A stretch of DNA of 64,000 bases from Monodelphis domestica (Eukaryota > Chordata > Mammalia > Didelphimorphia > Didelphidae). The notes beneath the pieces were generated by a model. The model saw only the letters and a program-made list of their open reading frames with translations, did no database searches and was not told the DNA's origin. The DNA lies in assembly GCF_027887165.1 (NCBI RefSeq), contig NC_077232.1, positions 10,769,757 to 10,833,756 on the forward strand. The letters are read 5' to 3'. Of this stretch, positions 51,791-62,699 are shown piece after piece (within the stretch, counting starts at the first letter, position 1; the number at the start of each line of letters is the position of its first letter). The translations under genes and the position numbers were made by a program.

Positions 51791-52299
51791 AGCTCTGAGG
51801 TTGTGGGAAATGGTTGTAAACTTGCAGCTTCTGCGTCCTCTGAAGGGAAGAGGATGGAGCGGGGCAGAGGGAAAGAAGGGGGCTGTGCCTCCTGCCTAAG
51901 GAGACTCCTGGGCTGACCAGGACAGGCTTCCAGGGAAATCAGGGAGCTGCAGAGGAGGGGGTGGCTGTCCCTTACTTCTGGGGGTGGGGCCAGTGGCTGC
52001 AGGCTGGGATGTCCTGAGAGGAGGGGCCGGCCAAGGGAAATACTCAAGAAAAGGGAGGGCCCCAAGTGGCCCCTGGGATCTGGGGAAGGGGAGTACAGTG
52101 CAACTGAAGATGCTCCCCTCCCCTCTAGGAGTAGTTTCTTGAGGGGAGAAGGGATTGTGTCTTTTTTGGCATTCTATGCCCATTGCCTATGAGGTGTGTG
52201 TGTGGCTTTGCTACATAGAAGGACCTTAGTATTTGCTGAATCGAGTTGAAAGACTATAGGGGTGACCAGTAGGATCGGGTAAGGTTAGGCTCCTGGGGC

Positions 52300-52440
52300 C
52301 AGAGGACTCGAATTTCTAACTCTGTCACTTAGAACCTGATGACCTTGTGCTAGTCACTTACCACCACTGGGGCCTTAGTTTGCTCCTCTTTAAAGTGGAG
52401 TTGGACCCGCTGACCTCTCAGAGCCATGAAGCTCTAGATC
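52300..52440 (+). mobile_element. MIR SINE, sense, decayed
   Basis: GAGGACTCGAATTTCTAACT, GATGACCTTGTGCTAGTCAC, GGCCTTAGTTTGCTCCTCTT and GGACCCGCTGACCTCTCAGA match the MIR order. Confidence 0.6.
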
Positions 52441-52689
52441 TTGTGCTTGGACGGCCTTTGGCCTCTGAATCACGACTGGATTCTCTTCCAGTTGGGCTGC
52501 ATATTTTGGGGCCTCAGTTTCCTGCTCTGTAAGAAGGGGCTGTTGACAGTCAGGGTGCCATATCTGAGACCACTGGGAGCCACATTAGGAATGCATTGGG
52601 AACAAAGACCCATTTAGGACCAGCTCAGGGGGTCCCCACAGGGAGGGGCGGCTAGGGCCTCTGAGCTGAAGATCCCCAAGGAACCCCCA

Positions 52690-52990
52690 ACTTTTCACTG
52701 GGTTCCCTTTTGCCCCGTCCTCCTGGAGACCGCGCCTGTGCCCAGCGCCAGTCCCCCGCCCCCGGCCTGGCCTGGCCCGGCCCCCCTCGCTCCCCCGCGT
52801 CCCCCCCTGCCCAGGCCCCTGGCTCCGCGAGCAGAAGCCGCCCCGCTGCTGCGGCCCCGCCCGGCCCCGCCCTCTGGCTCCCTGCGCGGCGGCTCCGAAG
52901 GGGCAGACCCGCCCGCCCGTCCGCCCGCCCGCCCGGAGTCGGAGTTACAAGAGCCGCCTCCGCGCAAGGGGGCCCGGCCACTCGGAGCTG
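52690..52990 (+). promoter_or_regulatory. AHNAK: CpG-island promoter, probably AHNAK
   Basis: Very CpG-rich and TATA-less with many GC-box-like CCCGCC/CCGCCC motifs (for example GCCCGCCCGTCCGCCCGCC near 52910-52930). Its position, about 20 kb after EEF1G and in the same direction, fits AHNAK by human synteny. Confidence 0.5.
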
Positions 52991-53129
52991 CTCTGCCGCG
53001 GGGACCGCACCGCCCGGCCGCCCGCCCGCCTGCCCGGACCCGCCCCGATCCGGGAGTCCCTGCCGCCCCTAGCCCGGTCGCTGGCCCGTGTCCGCCGGGC
53101 ATGGCTGTGCCCTGGGGCTGAGCTGACAG
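52930..53129 (+). other. AHNAK: Putative non-coding first exon of AHNAK
   Basis: A GC-rich stretch ends at the strong donor GACAG|GTAGGG (exon end 53129). A six-codon uORF (ATG 53101, stop 53119-53121) with a good Kozak context sits just before the donor. AHNAK has a non-coding first exon and starts coding in a later exon, and no AHNAK-like coding sequence appears before the end of the window. The 5' boundary is arbitrary, and the identity rests on synteny and the donor alone. Confidence 0.45.
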
Positions 53130-55800
53130 GTAGGGGCCACTCCGCGGAGGGCTGCGGAGTCCTTTCTCGGGGGCTGCACTGTCGGGCTGCGCTTTGGGAC
53201 GGATGGCCGGAAAGGTGGTGCCTGGAAATCTAGGGCCTCCTTCGGGCCGGGTGGCCTGGAAGGTAGCGCGGGGGTGGGGTGGGGTAGGGGTTGTGTGTGG
53301 CTTCGCAGAAAGAGCGCGTCCGGGCCTTTTCTGAGTCACAAGAGTTTGGGGTGCAGACCGAGGGCATCGAGGGAGACGGGTGGACGCCCCGCGCCCAGGG
53401 CCTCGCTGCCTATGCAACCTGGGCGTGGGGTCGGCAAAGTTGGCAAAGTTGGTTCCGAGTCTTGCCCTGCTCTCCTGGCTCCGCAGCCCCTCCTCGTACC
53501 ATCTCTCCGCCGGGTCACCCCTCTCCAGGCAGCCGTTTACAGCCCACAAGGCTCAGAGGGCAGCGCCCCTTCTGAGCCCCCCCCCCCCCCCATCCCCTAA
53601 GCCTGGTGCTTGCTGCACCGCCTGGGCGGCCACACCCCAGGAATACCCCCTTGGCCTCCCTCCTCCCTCCCTCTCTCCCTCCCGGAGCCGCTGCCCCACC
53701 CTACTCTCACCCCTTCTGGTCCCCATGCCAAGAAAGCTCCCACTTCCCCGCAGACCCCTCCGGCGGGAGTTGAAGTTTGCAAAGTCCCAGCGTGTGTGTT
53801 TGTGTGACTCTCCCTCCCTCCCTCCCTCCCTCTCTCCCTCCCTCCCTCTCTTTCTCTCTCTCTTTCTTTTGGGGAGACGAGATGGGATCTTGGGGGAGAT
53901 TCTTGGTCAGGACATTAGGCACGGGGGCGAGCAGTTGGCAGCGCTGGTGGCTTGTAGAACGTTCGGCCTGCATCGTTTACCCCCACTCCCCCCCAAAGCC
54001 CCATCGGGGCGGTGATCGCCCCCACCCCAAACCCCTGGCCCCCGGCCAGCAGCCTGAGGAATGTGGTGGTTGGAGCCAATGACTAATTCAAACCAGAAGT
54101 TCGGGGAGGAGAGGAGAGGAGAGGAGAGGAGAGGGGGCAAAAACGAGGCGGGAGGGGGCTGTGGATGGAGGTGGGGCAAGACGGATAGGAGGGAGGCTGA
54201 ACTTCCCCTCCGGGAGCCTCCCTGGGATTTCTGCCCCAACTTTGGGGAACAGGGAAGAGAGGGGAGGTCCCTGCTGACCTGTTGGAAGACAGCCCTGTGT
54301 GCAGGGTGTGTGCCCCTCCGCGTTATGTAAGGATTCCCCACGCGGGGAGGGGTGCTGTGCGCTCTTTCGCAGTGGCCAGGGCCATGCCGAGCTCCCGTGG
54401 AGCTGGGCGGGACCCCAGGCAGGGCTGAGAATTCAGGGCACCGAGGGCAGGAAGGCAGTCTGAAGAGGCGGTGAGGGTGTGGAGCTTCTGGCTGTGGCCT
54501 GGGCTGTGAGGGGCACGTCGGAGAGAGGTGGCTGGGAGAGGGCAAACAGGGTTGGCTGAGCTCTAGAGAGTGCCTGGGTAGTGCTTTGGGCTCAGAGGTG
54601 CCAGGGCCTGGGTGCACAGTGGGGTGGGTGTGCCCACGTCCTGGGAGGATGCCCGAAGTAGAGGACAGGCTGCATGGCACCGGGATGGCTTCCTGGTTGT
54701 GGGTGTGGGACGGGTTGGGTCCGAAGTTGGGGGTGCCTAGTGTTCAGGGTCCTGTGATTGCTGATCTTGGCAGAGACCTTCTCCTTCCCTTTGGAGGGCG
54801 AGTGCTAAGTTAGCCCCAAGACACCTTTCTCTTTCCAGCTCTGGGTTGGCTAAAAGGAAAGATACTTTGGGCTTTCAGCTTCCCCTTCTCCTGACTTCCT
54901 GCCCCCCTCCCCAAACCTCAAATCTCCAAAAGGGAGATCCCTGAGGCCTGGGACTGGGTGTGGCGCTCACTTCCCCTCAGGCAGGAGGGGGAAGCTTCCT
55001 TCCCATTCTCTTCTGCCCCAATGGGGTGGGGTTGGGGAATATAGCACATGAAGCCCTGGCCTGAAATTGAGTGCAGATGGTGCTGGAGAAGGAGCCTTGG
55101 GGTTCCAATCTGGGAGACCTGCTCTTCCATGTAGGACCTTGAGGCTTTGGACAAGCCACATCTCTTTGGTCCTTGGTTTCCCAATCTGCAAAATGAGGTT
55201 CAGCCTAGATAATCTTTTTTTTTTTTTAAATTCTCAGATAGACCTCTGGCTTCATCACCATTTTCTCCCTTCTGTCCATTTAAATCCAGATTATTTGGCA
55301 GTCTAGAGGGAGATTATGAGAGTTCTGGGGGAGCCCTCCATGCCCTCCCTGCACCATGCCCTGTGGAGAGACTGAAAGTCCCTACTGAAAGTAGGGATGG
55401 TTTAACTCCTTAGATTTGTATCCTCTGAATCTGGCACTTAATAGCAGTAAACACCTGGTGGTTGATGTGACATTTTAGGAAACTGAGGAGTAATGGGGCA
55501 GGGACCCAAGATCTAGGGCTACAAACTAAGCCATCTAGTTGAACTTTACTGGTCTTACAGATGAGAAAACTGAGTCCCAGGGAAGGACACAGCATGGATG
55601 GGTGGAGTCAGAGAAGAAGGGAGGAGAACTGGGACAGTGAGTGCTGAGCAGCTGAGGATCTTGGGTTTGGTTGAGAGAGGAGGGCAGAATCTGGGGCTGT
55701 GGATGGAACCGCATAATGCTCAGGGAAGAGCTCTGAGTTAGAATCTCAGCACTGCCATCCATCCAAAAGTCAGTATCACTCCCAGCCTCACCATTACTTC
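53130..55800 (+). other. Probable AHNAK intron 1, first part
   Basis: GC-rich after the putative exon, with a C run at 53578-53591, a (CCCT/CTCC)n block at 53806-53868 and a (GAGAG) run at 54108-54134. A sense MIR-like end (TGGTTTCCCAATCTGCAAA, 55180-55210) is followed by a T run at 55217-55229. No coding exon was recognised. Confidence 0.45.
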
Positions 55801-56027
55801 ATCTGGGAAGTGGGCATGATAATCCCTCTACATTTTGCATACTTAAAAGCCTTCTTCTTTATGGTCATGGTCTTTTCTTTCTCCTCCTCCTCTTCCTTGA
55901 ACCCTTCTTTCCCTGTCTTTCCTCCATTTCTGGAGCCCCAAGACTTCAGGGAGGGGCCATGGATCGAGATCCTGGGCTTGCAGGGACATGGGCACGTTGG
56001 GGAGGGGCAGAGGTGGTGAGCTAAAGG

Positions 56028-56059
<32 letters not shown>
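56028..56059. repeat. (CA)n microsatellite
   Basis: About fifteen uninterrupted CA units. Confidence 0.97.
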
Positions 56060-56061
<2 letters not shown>

Positions 56062-56635
56062 TGTGGAGTAGGAAGGTAGAGCACTCGGTGTTCTGGGCCC
56101 AGAGCTGAATGTGCTCAAGGGTTTTTGGGAGTAGCAAAGGCTTGGGAGCGGGAGGGAAGCCCAGGGTGGGGCCTCCAGAAGCAGCCACAGCAGCAGCCCG
56201 TTTCTACACTGGTCCCAAGGTGTGTAGAAAGTCAAGGCATGAGGCTAAGGCCAGGATGGGCTGAGAGGGGAAGGCCGTGGGAGCCACAGCAAGGGCAGGG
56301 GATGTGGGTGCCCAGGGTTACCAGTTGGCACCCATGGCCCAGCTCCGAAATGGCTGGCCTTGGCACAGGGAGTGCTCCACCCAGAGCCGGAGGAGCTGGT
56401 TGGAGTGGTTGGAGTGCGGCTGTGGGGGTGGAGGGGGGTGTGGTTCTCCCCCTCCCCAGGCCATGGGAGCCGCCTCAGGGTCAGTCAGAAGTCCCAATCA
56501 GGGTTTAGATGGGGATCTCCTGGGGCTGATTCATGGGAGCCTCAAGTGCCTTCTTGTCCCTTCCTCATCAAGCTGCTTCTGGGATTTGCCCGAACCCTCG
56601 GAGGACAGGAAATCTGCACCGTCGGAGCCTCTGCC

Positions 56636-56681
56636 CGCCCCCCCCCCCCCGCAGCCTGTGTCCCCCGCCCCCCCCCCCCCG
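56636..56681. repeat. Two long poly-C runs
   Basis: Runs of ten or more C at about 56640-56650 and 56668-56680 are separated by GCAGCCTGTGTCCCCCG. The opposite strand has matching G runs able to form a quadruplex. Confidence 0.9.
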
Positions 56682-56684
56682 TGT

Positions 56685-59600
56685 CTCCCCCCCTCCAGCT
56701 CTTCTTGGTGGACGCTGGTGGGCATTTGTTTAGTCCGTTCTGACCCTGCTGCTGGAGTTCTCCAGCCAGAGGCTGGGTGTGGTGCGCCTCCGGTCCTCCT
56801 GTGTGGGTGGGGAGGCTGTGTTCGGCAGCGTGGGTGGGCGGGAACGGTGGGGGGCTAGGGACACTCGGGCCGTTCCGCTCGTAAACCAGAGACTGCGGAA
56901 TATGAGACGGGAAACGCAGACTTTCCCTGGAAATGGGGGGGAGGAAGAGGGGGAGCTTCGAACCCAGAATGAGGAACGCCAGGATGTGGGACGGGGAAAG
57001 TAGTGCCCCTCCCTTTTGGCGGAGGTGGGAGACCCCGGGCAGCGCCTTCTCCACGGCGTCACGTGGGCTCTCTCATATCGGCTGGTTTGGCCGATTTCCC
57101 CCGTTTTCTTCTTCCTTTTTTGTTGGAAGGGACGGAGGGCTCCGGAGCTGAGGCGGAGCTCTTCGGAAATCCAGGTGGTGGAGGCACAGCCGGTCTAGAA
57201 CAAAGTTTTTAAAGGCTGTAGAATGGCAGAGCTGCAAAGGAGCTTCGGACACAGAAGAGTGCCAGCGTCTTAGAGCCTAAGAAGCGGGAGGGAGCTGCTC
57301 ACGTAGAACGGGGAACCCAGAGTCCCAGAACACAGGATGTGGGAGTTGGAAGGGGGCTTAGGCATGAACAGGGAATGCCAGTCATAGAACCTAAGAAGGG
57401 GGAGGGAGCTGCTGACACATTGTGGCGCTGTCCGGGTGAGCTAAGGGGGGGCCTGGATTTGCCGCTGGGGGGAGGGACGCGCCCTGCCACAGGGCTAGTG
57501 TAGCTGTGGCTCTGTTGTGTGGCCGGTTACTTAGTGGCTGTTCTCTGTAACTGTTGCTTCCTTGTGTAACATGGATAGTGTCTCCATGTGACATGGGTGA
57601 GTCACCCCATGGGTGGGGAGTGTCAGCGAGTGAGTGTGTGTCCTTCCAGCCTGGGGGCTGCTGGGGCTCCGTGGTCTGCCACGGGAGGGCGGGCCTGCGT
57701 GGGCTCTGTCCAGGGGCTGGTGGGGCACAGCATCCTGCTGGGTCCCTGCGGGCCAGAGCGGAGGTTCTGGGGAAGGGGAAGTGCGTGGAGCCGATCCTCC
57801 AGGAGCTTCTTAGTGGAGGCTATGTGCCCTGCCCACCGGGCTGAGGGGCGGCTCTCTGGCAAGGGCAGTCAGGGCTGGCCCCTCCCGGACCCTGGCAGCC
57901 TGAAGTCCTCCAGAGATCGAATGGGCAGAGCATCCTTGTCCCTGAGGAGGGCCAGAGGCCAGAGCCTTTCTCTGCCCCGCAATCAGTATCCCTCCAGTAG
58001 TGAGGGCCACAGAAGTGAAGCCCCAGAGTCTCCTGTCCCAAGGAGGGGGCAGCCCTTGCTCTTGGGGCTCCCCATGCCAGGCCGTCTTTCCTAAAGGGGC
58101 CAGAGAAGAGAGCAGCGAGAAGGTGGGGCTTTTTAGGCAGTAGGAGGGGTTGGGGTGACCTGCTAGGGAGGTAGGTGCCTGGGAGGACCTGCAGGAAGGG
58201 AGGGGGGACAACCCAGGAAGGCTGGGAGGGTGGGAGCGGTGGGCTGGGCCACTGGGCTCAGTCCCTAAGGCAGGGAAGGAGGGGAACCAGACTGGTGGGT
58301 ATCGGCAGCAAGAAGGACCAACAGCCAGGCAGGCTGGCAGGCTTTGGGTGGCCAAACTGGCTCCAAAGACAGGGGGAGAAGCTCAATTCCTTGAGGGCAG
58401 GGACTAGACTCCCCCCACCCCTAGCCCCCAAGCCTGTTACCCTAGCCTCAGCAGAGAATAAGTGCCTCATCTGTAATTCTAGACCCAGTGCCTGGCCCAT
58501 GGCAGGTTGTGGTCCTTTATGGTGTTGAAATCTGCAGTGGGCGCTGGCAGCTGGCTGGCATAGAAGGCATCAGTGGTGGCCATTAGGGCAAAGAAGAAAG
58601 GCTATCCATGTAGGCTGGGGTGCGTGTGCAGCTGCCCATAGGGAGATGGATGTGGTTCATGCCCATGTGATGGTGGGAAACCTGCCCTGAATGCCAATTA
58701 GTATCCTTATGACTGTGGGTGGGTCCCTTTCTTCTCCGGTTACTGTCCTCGTCTGTAAAATGAAGGTGTTTAAGGACATGATGTCCAGGGGCCCCTCCTT
58801 ATTTAAATCTCCAGCCTGGGCATCCCACTGATGTCTCCTAGTGACCTCCCTGTTCTTCTCCCTCATCTTTGCTGTTGCCATCAGGGGGGTTTGTGGTGGC
58901 AGCGGTGGGTCTTCTCCTAAGAGCCTTACAGCCTGGATTCATATGGCCAACCGTGGGGGAACTCCCCTTCTTGACCGACTGCCAGGGTGCTGATCTTGCC
59001 CTCCTCCCCATGGTTTAGACACGTCTCCTTTTCTCCAAAGGGAAAGTTCACATACTTGTAGGATGTCTGCCTAGATATCAGCCAACCATTCAGTCAACAC
59101 GCATTTATTAAGCTCCTACCATGTACCAGGTGCCGGGGATACAAAAGCAAATGTGACACAGTCTGCCCTCAGGCAGCTTCCATTCTGTCCAAAGGATCCT
59201 AGCTATGGCTCCCTGGTGAGCTTTCGTGTCCTTGGAGTCCGTGTGCCCGTCTCCTTGGCACAGGGCTGGGTGTCCTTTCTCCCCAGAGCACTTGGAGCTC
59301 ATTTGAGTGCCCCAGTGACCTTCGCCTCTTCCTTTGGCCAGTTGCTTCGGGCCTTGGGCTGGACCTTGGGATGTCCAGAGTGACAACTGTCCTGATCTGG
59401 AAACAGAACTCTGGCAAGGGGACACGTCTGGCCTGTGTCTGAGCAGCAGAGCTGGGATTTGAACCTGGCTCTTGATGTCAGATGTGAGGAGAATTCTGTT
59501 ATCTGTGCTAGACAGAGGTCTGGCACTGATCACTGACTTGTGTAGCAGACTTGCCTGCTGGGGTCTAGGAGGAATGGGGGGGGGCAACCAGGTTCTGTAA

Positions 59601-59840
59601 AGCTTAAGAAGCCTCACACTGGGTCTCAGAAAAAGTGGGTTCAAACCCAGGTTTCCAGGGAACGACGAGCTAGGTGGCCGGAGGCTATCCCAGAACCGCT
59701 CTAAGGTGGAGGTTCTTTATAAGTCCAATGAAAATGACTTGCAGGCTCACTAGGAGTCTTAAAGTGCTTTGTAAATAGCACACTGCTATAGCAAAGGGAA
59801 TTCTTGTTGTGGAAGAATTATTATCATTTTTGTTATTAAT
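56685..59840 (+). other. Probable AHNAK intron 1, middle part
   Basis: No exon was recognised. A sense MIR-like stretch (CCTTATGACTGTGGGTGGG, CGTCTGTAAAATGAAGG) is at about 58695-58770. A tail typical of old interspersed repeats (CATTTATTAAGCTCCTACCA, GGTGCCGGGGATACAAAAGC) is at about 59100-59150. A GCAGC-rich patch precedes 56200. Open frames of 100-190 codons have no family motif. Confidence 0.45.
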
Positions 59841-59869
59841 TTGGGGTCTGGTTCATTCCCATTAATTCA

Positions 59870-60010
<141 letters not shown>

Positions 60011-60029
60011 CCCTTCCTCCTTTTTTTTC

Positions 60030-60175
60030 TTTCAACTTTTAATACAGAAAGGAAAGGCTTAGGCAAATGGGGTTAAGTGTCAACCAGCAAGGAAGGTCTG
60101 AGACCAGATTTGAACCTGAGATCTCCCATTTCTAGGCCTGGCTCTTTATTCACGGTGCTTCCTTGTTGCTCCACA
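60030..60175 (-). mobile_element. Mar1-type CORE-SINE, minus orientation, decayed
   Basis: AGGCTTAGGCAAATGGGGTT, AGACCAGATTTGAACCTGAG, ATCTCCCATTTCTAGGCCTG and the end GCTTCCTTGTTGCTCC keep the SINE order, with deletions. Confidence 0.75.
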
Positions 60176-60182
60176 GATATTT

Positions 60183-60385
60183 TTCTTTTTTTTTTTGAAA
60201 CCTTTACCTTTCATCTTAAAATCAATACTCTATATTGGTTGTAAGGCAGAAGAGTGGTAAGGGCTAGGCAATGGGAGTTAAGGGACTTGCCCAGGGTCAC
60301 CCAGCTAGGAAGTGTCTGAGGCCAGATTGGAACCTCCAGCCTCTAGGCCTGGCTCTCCACCCACTGAGCCCCCAAAGCTGCACTG
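60183..60385 (-). mobile_element. Mar1-type CORE-SINE, minus orientation, full length
   Basis: A poly-T start is followed by GAAACCTTTACCTTTCATCT, GGTAAGGGCTAGGCAATGGG, GACTTGCCCAGGGTCACCCA and CACTGAGCCCCCAAAGCTGC. Confidence 0.9.
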
Positions 60386-60824
60386 CTCCCCAACCCTGAT
60401 ATTTTTCGAAAGTCATGGTTCCTGCCCTCTGAACGGATATCAGTCCATGAACCTTGGGGATATCTTCAGACCTTTCTCCTAGCCTGGCCTCTGGCCTGAA
60501 GGATTTCCAGCTCATCTGCACCTGGAATGTGGAGACATTGGGCCAGATTCCCTGGGCTGTGCCTGCTTCTATCTGCCCCCTCCCCCACCAGCTGGATCAG
60601 ACAGGGTTCTCTGGGTAGCTGGGAGGGTGGGATGACATTTGCCTGACTTCCTAAGTTCCACAGAGCTGGGCTCTGTTCTCTCTGGTGCTGGCTGGGTCTC
60701 CCTCTGTCTTTTTCCTTCTCAAACCTGTTCAGTGTCCCAGAGTCCTGGTGGACATCTCAATTCTGATTTGTGTGTGTGTGTGTTTGTGTGCCTGGCACTG
60801 GTGAGCATTGGAAAGAGTGCTGCC

Positions 60825-60945
60825 CTTGGATTTGAGTGAAACCTGAGTTTGGAGTCAGACTTGGCCCTGGACCCATATGAGCTGTGTGAGGCTGGACCAA
60901 TGACTTCCCTCTCTGGACCTCAGGCTCTTCCTCTGAGACTTTAGT
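60825..60945 (+). mobile_element. MIR SINE fragment, sense
   Basis: AACCTGAGTTTGGAGTCAGA, CATATGAGCTGTGTGAGGC, CTCTGGACCTCAGGCTCTTC and CCTCTGAGAC follow the MIR body. Confidence 0.6.
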
Positions 60946-61539
60946 GCAGCTTCCTCCCAGGGTTCATCAGGGAAGGCTCTCTAGAGGAGGTGAGGCAACA
61001 TGAGGGACACCGAAGGCCATCCGGGCCATAGATCTCTGTCTTTGGGGCTCTCTGGGGAAGCTGCTGAAGGGCTGGGTAGGGATGGGCACCAGGTTCTGGT
61101 GATTCCCAGTCCAGGGCTCCCTGTGCCACACTGAGCAGGCTATAAGGCCCTGCTCACCAGCTAGAATCCCACCGATGCTGTGCCCATTACCCCCATGTGC
61201 CTGGCACTCCATCACCCAGGTGGGCACACCTGCTGGCTCCACTTTCCTTATCTCTAAAATGGCCCAGTTAGATTTAGACAACACAGGAGGCATGTGTGTA
61301 CATGTATGTGCATGTGTCTGTGTTTATAGACATGGATTTTTCTCACTGAATTCCTCGGATGTGTGGAGCTCTTTCTCCTTTGTGTGCCCCTTCCTGGTCA
61401 AGTATATGACTGTTCTCTTCCCCTCTCTCTCTGGGCCTGTGGATCATTCCCTCTCTGTTTTCTCTCTTTTAGTATTTGATTCCTTTGGCCATCTCTATGG
61501 GATTTCCTCTTTTCTTTCTCTTCCTCCTTCGGTGGTTTC

Positions 61540-61735
61540 TTCTCTGTCTCTATTCCCTTCTGCTTGCCATCTCTCTCACCTCCACCTCTTTTCATCTCCC
61601 CTCTCCTCCCTCCCCTTCTCTCTGTCTCCATCTCTCTTCTTCCTCCCTCTCTCCTTTTTTCTCTCCCTCCCTCCCTTTCTCTCTCTCTCCCCCCTCTCTC
61701 CTCCCTCTCTCCTCCCTCTCCCTCTCTCCCTCCCT

Positions 61736-61800
<65 letters not shown>

Positions 61801-61865
61801 TCTCCCTCCCTCCCTCCCTCCCCTCCCTCCCTCCCTCTCTCCTTTTTTTTTCCCTCCCTCCTCTG
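61540..61865. repeat. Pyrimidine microsatellite with pure (CT)n core
   Basis: TCTC/CCCT-rich sequence with an uninterrupted (CT) block of nearly 60 bases at about 61739-61796, followed by CCCTCCCT units. Frames on both strands here are composition artefacts. Confidence 0.95.
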
Positions 61866-62048
61866 AATGTCTCTGTCTAAGTCTCTCCCCTTCCCACTCA
61901 CCTCATATCAAAACAACAGATCTTTCCTTACACCGGCAGAGGAAGAACGTCCTCTTTTCCCTTCTGCATATATGGAACACCAGCCCTTAGGAGAGCAAAG
62001 CGCTAACAGCCCCCTCCTCTTCATTACCTGAGGAAAACCTTCTGCACC

Positions 62049-62071
62049 CGCCCCCCCCCCCCCCCCCCCCA
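62049..62071. repeat. Poly-C run
   Basis: About 20 consecutive C residues, interrupted once near the start. Confidence 0.9.
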
Positions 62072-62244
62072 GCACACATAAACAGCCACTAAGAGGGAGA
62101 AGTTTAGCCAGAGGAAGCCAAAGGTATAGAAAGGGAAATCTGGGAATAGCTGGAGAGACTCACTCAAAGAGAATCACCAGAGAGAGGGAGAGCCAGAGGC
62201 GAAAAGCTAGAGGGGAAGAGAGAGAGATGGAGACAGTAACTAGG

Positions 62245-62432
62245 CAGCTAGGCAGGGCTGTGGATCGAACCCAACCTGGCGACTGGAGGTCCAGGATTCA
62301 AATATGACCTCAGACACTTCCTAACTGGGTGACCCTGGGCAAGTCACTGAACTCCATTGCCTAGTCCTTATCACTCGTCTGCCTTGGAACCAATACACAA
62401 GATTGATTCTAAGATGGAAGGAAAGGGTTTGA
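62245..62432 (+). mobile_element. Mar1-type CORE-SINE, sense
   Basis: GGCAGCTAGGCAGGGCTGTG, GGTCCAGGATTCAAATATGA, GTGACCCTGGGCAAGTCACT and ATTGATTCTAAGATGGAAGG give a full-length copy. Its A-rich 3' end runs straight into the GA-rich array. Confidence 0.9.
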
Positions 62433-62439
62433 AAAAAGA

Positions 62440-62690
62440 GAGATATAATAGAGAGGAAAAGGAGAGAGAGACAGAGACAGAGAGAGAGATAGAGACAGAG
62501 AGAGAGACAGAGACAGAGAGAGAGATAGAGACAGAGAGAGAGACAGAGACAGAGAGAGAGACAGAGAGAGAGACAGAGACAGAGAGAGAGATAGAGACAG
62601 AGAGAGAGATAGACAGACAGAGAGACAGAGACAGAGAAGGGGGAGAAAGGGCAAGGGAGGGGGTAGAGAGAAAGAGAGGGAGAGAGAATG
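62440..62690. repeat. (GAGACAGA)n microsatellite at a SINE 3' end
   Basis: Purine-rich array of AGAGACAGAGACAGAG and GAGATAGAGACAG units directly following the tail of the sense Mar1 SINE. Confidence 0.95.
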
Positions 62691-62699
62691 TTTAGGGAC

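Noticed and set aside
52650-53550. Long open frames on both strands of the CpG island
   Set aside because: Frames in very GC-rich DNA rarely meet stops. The composition (Arg/Pro/Gly/Ala) and lack of motifs argue against coding.
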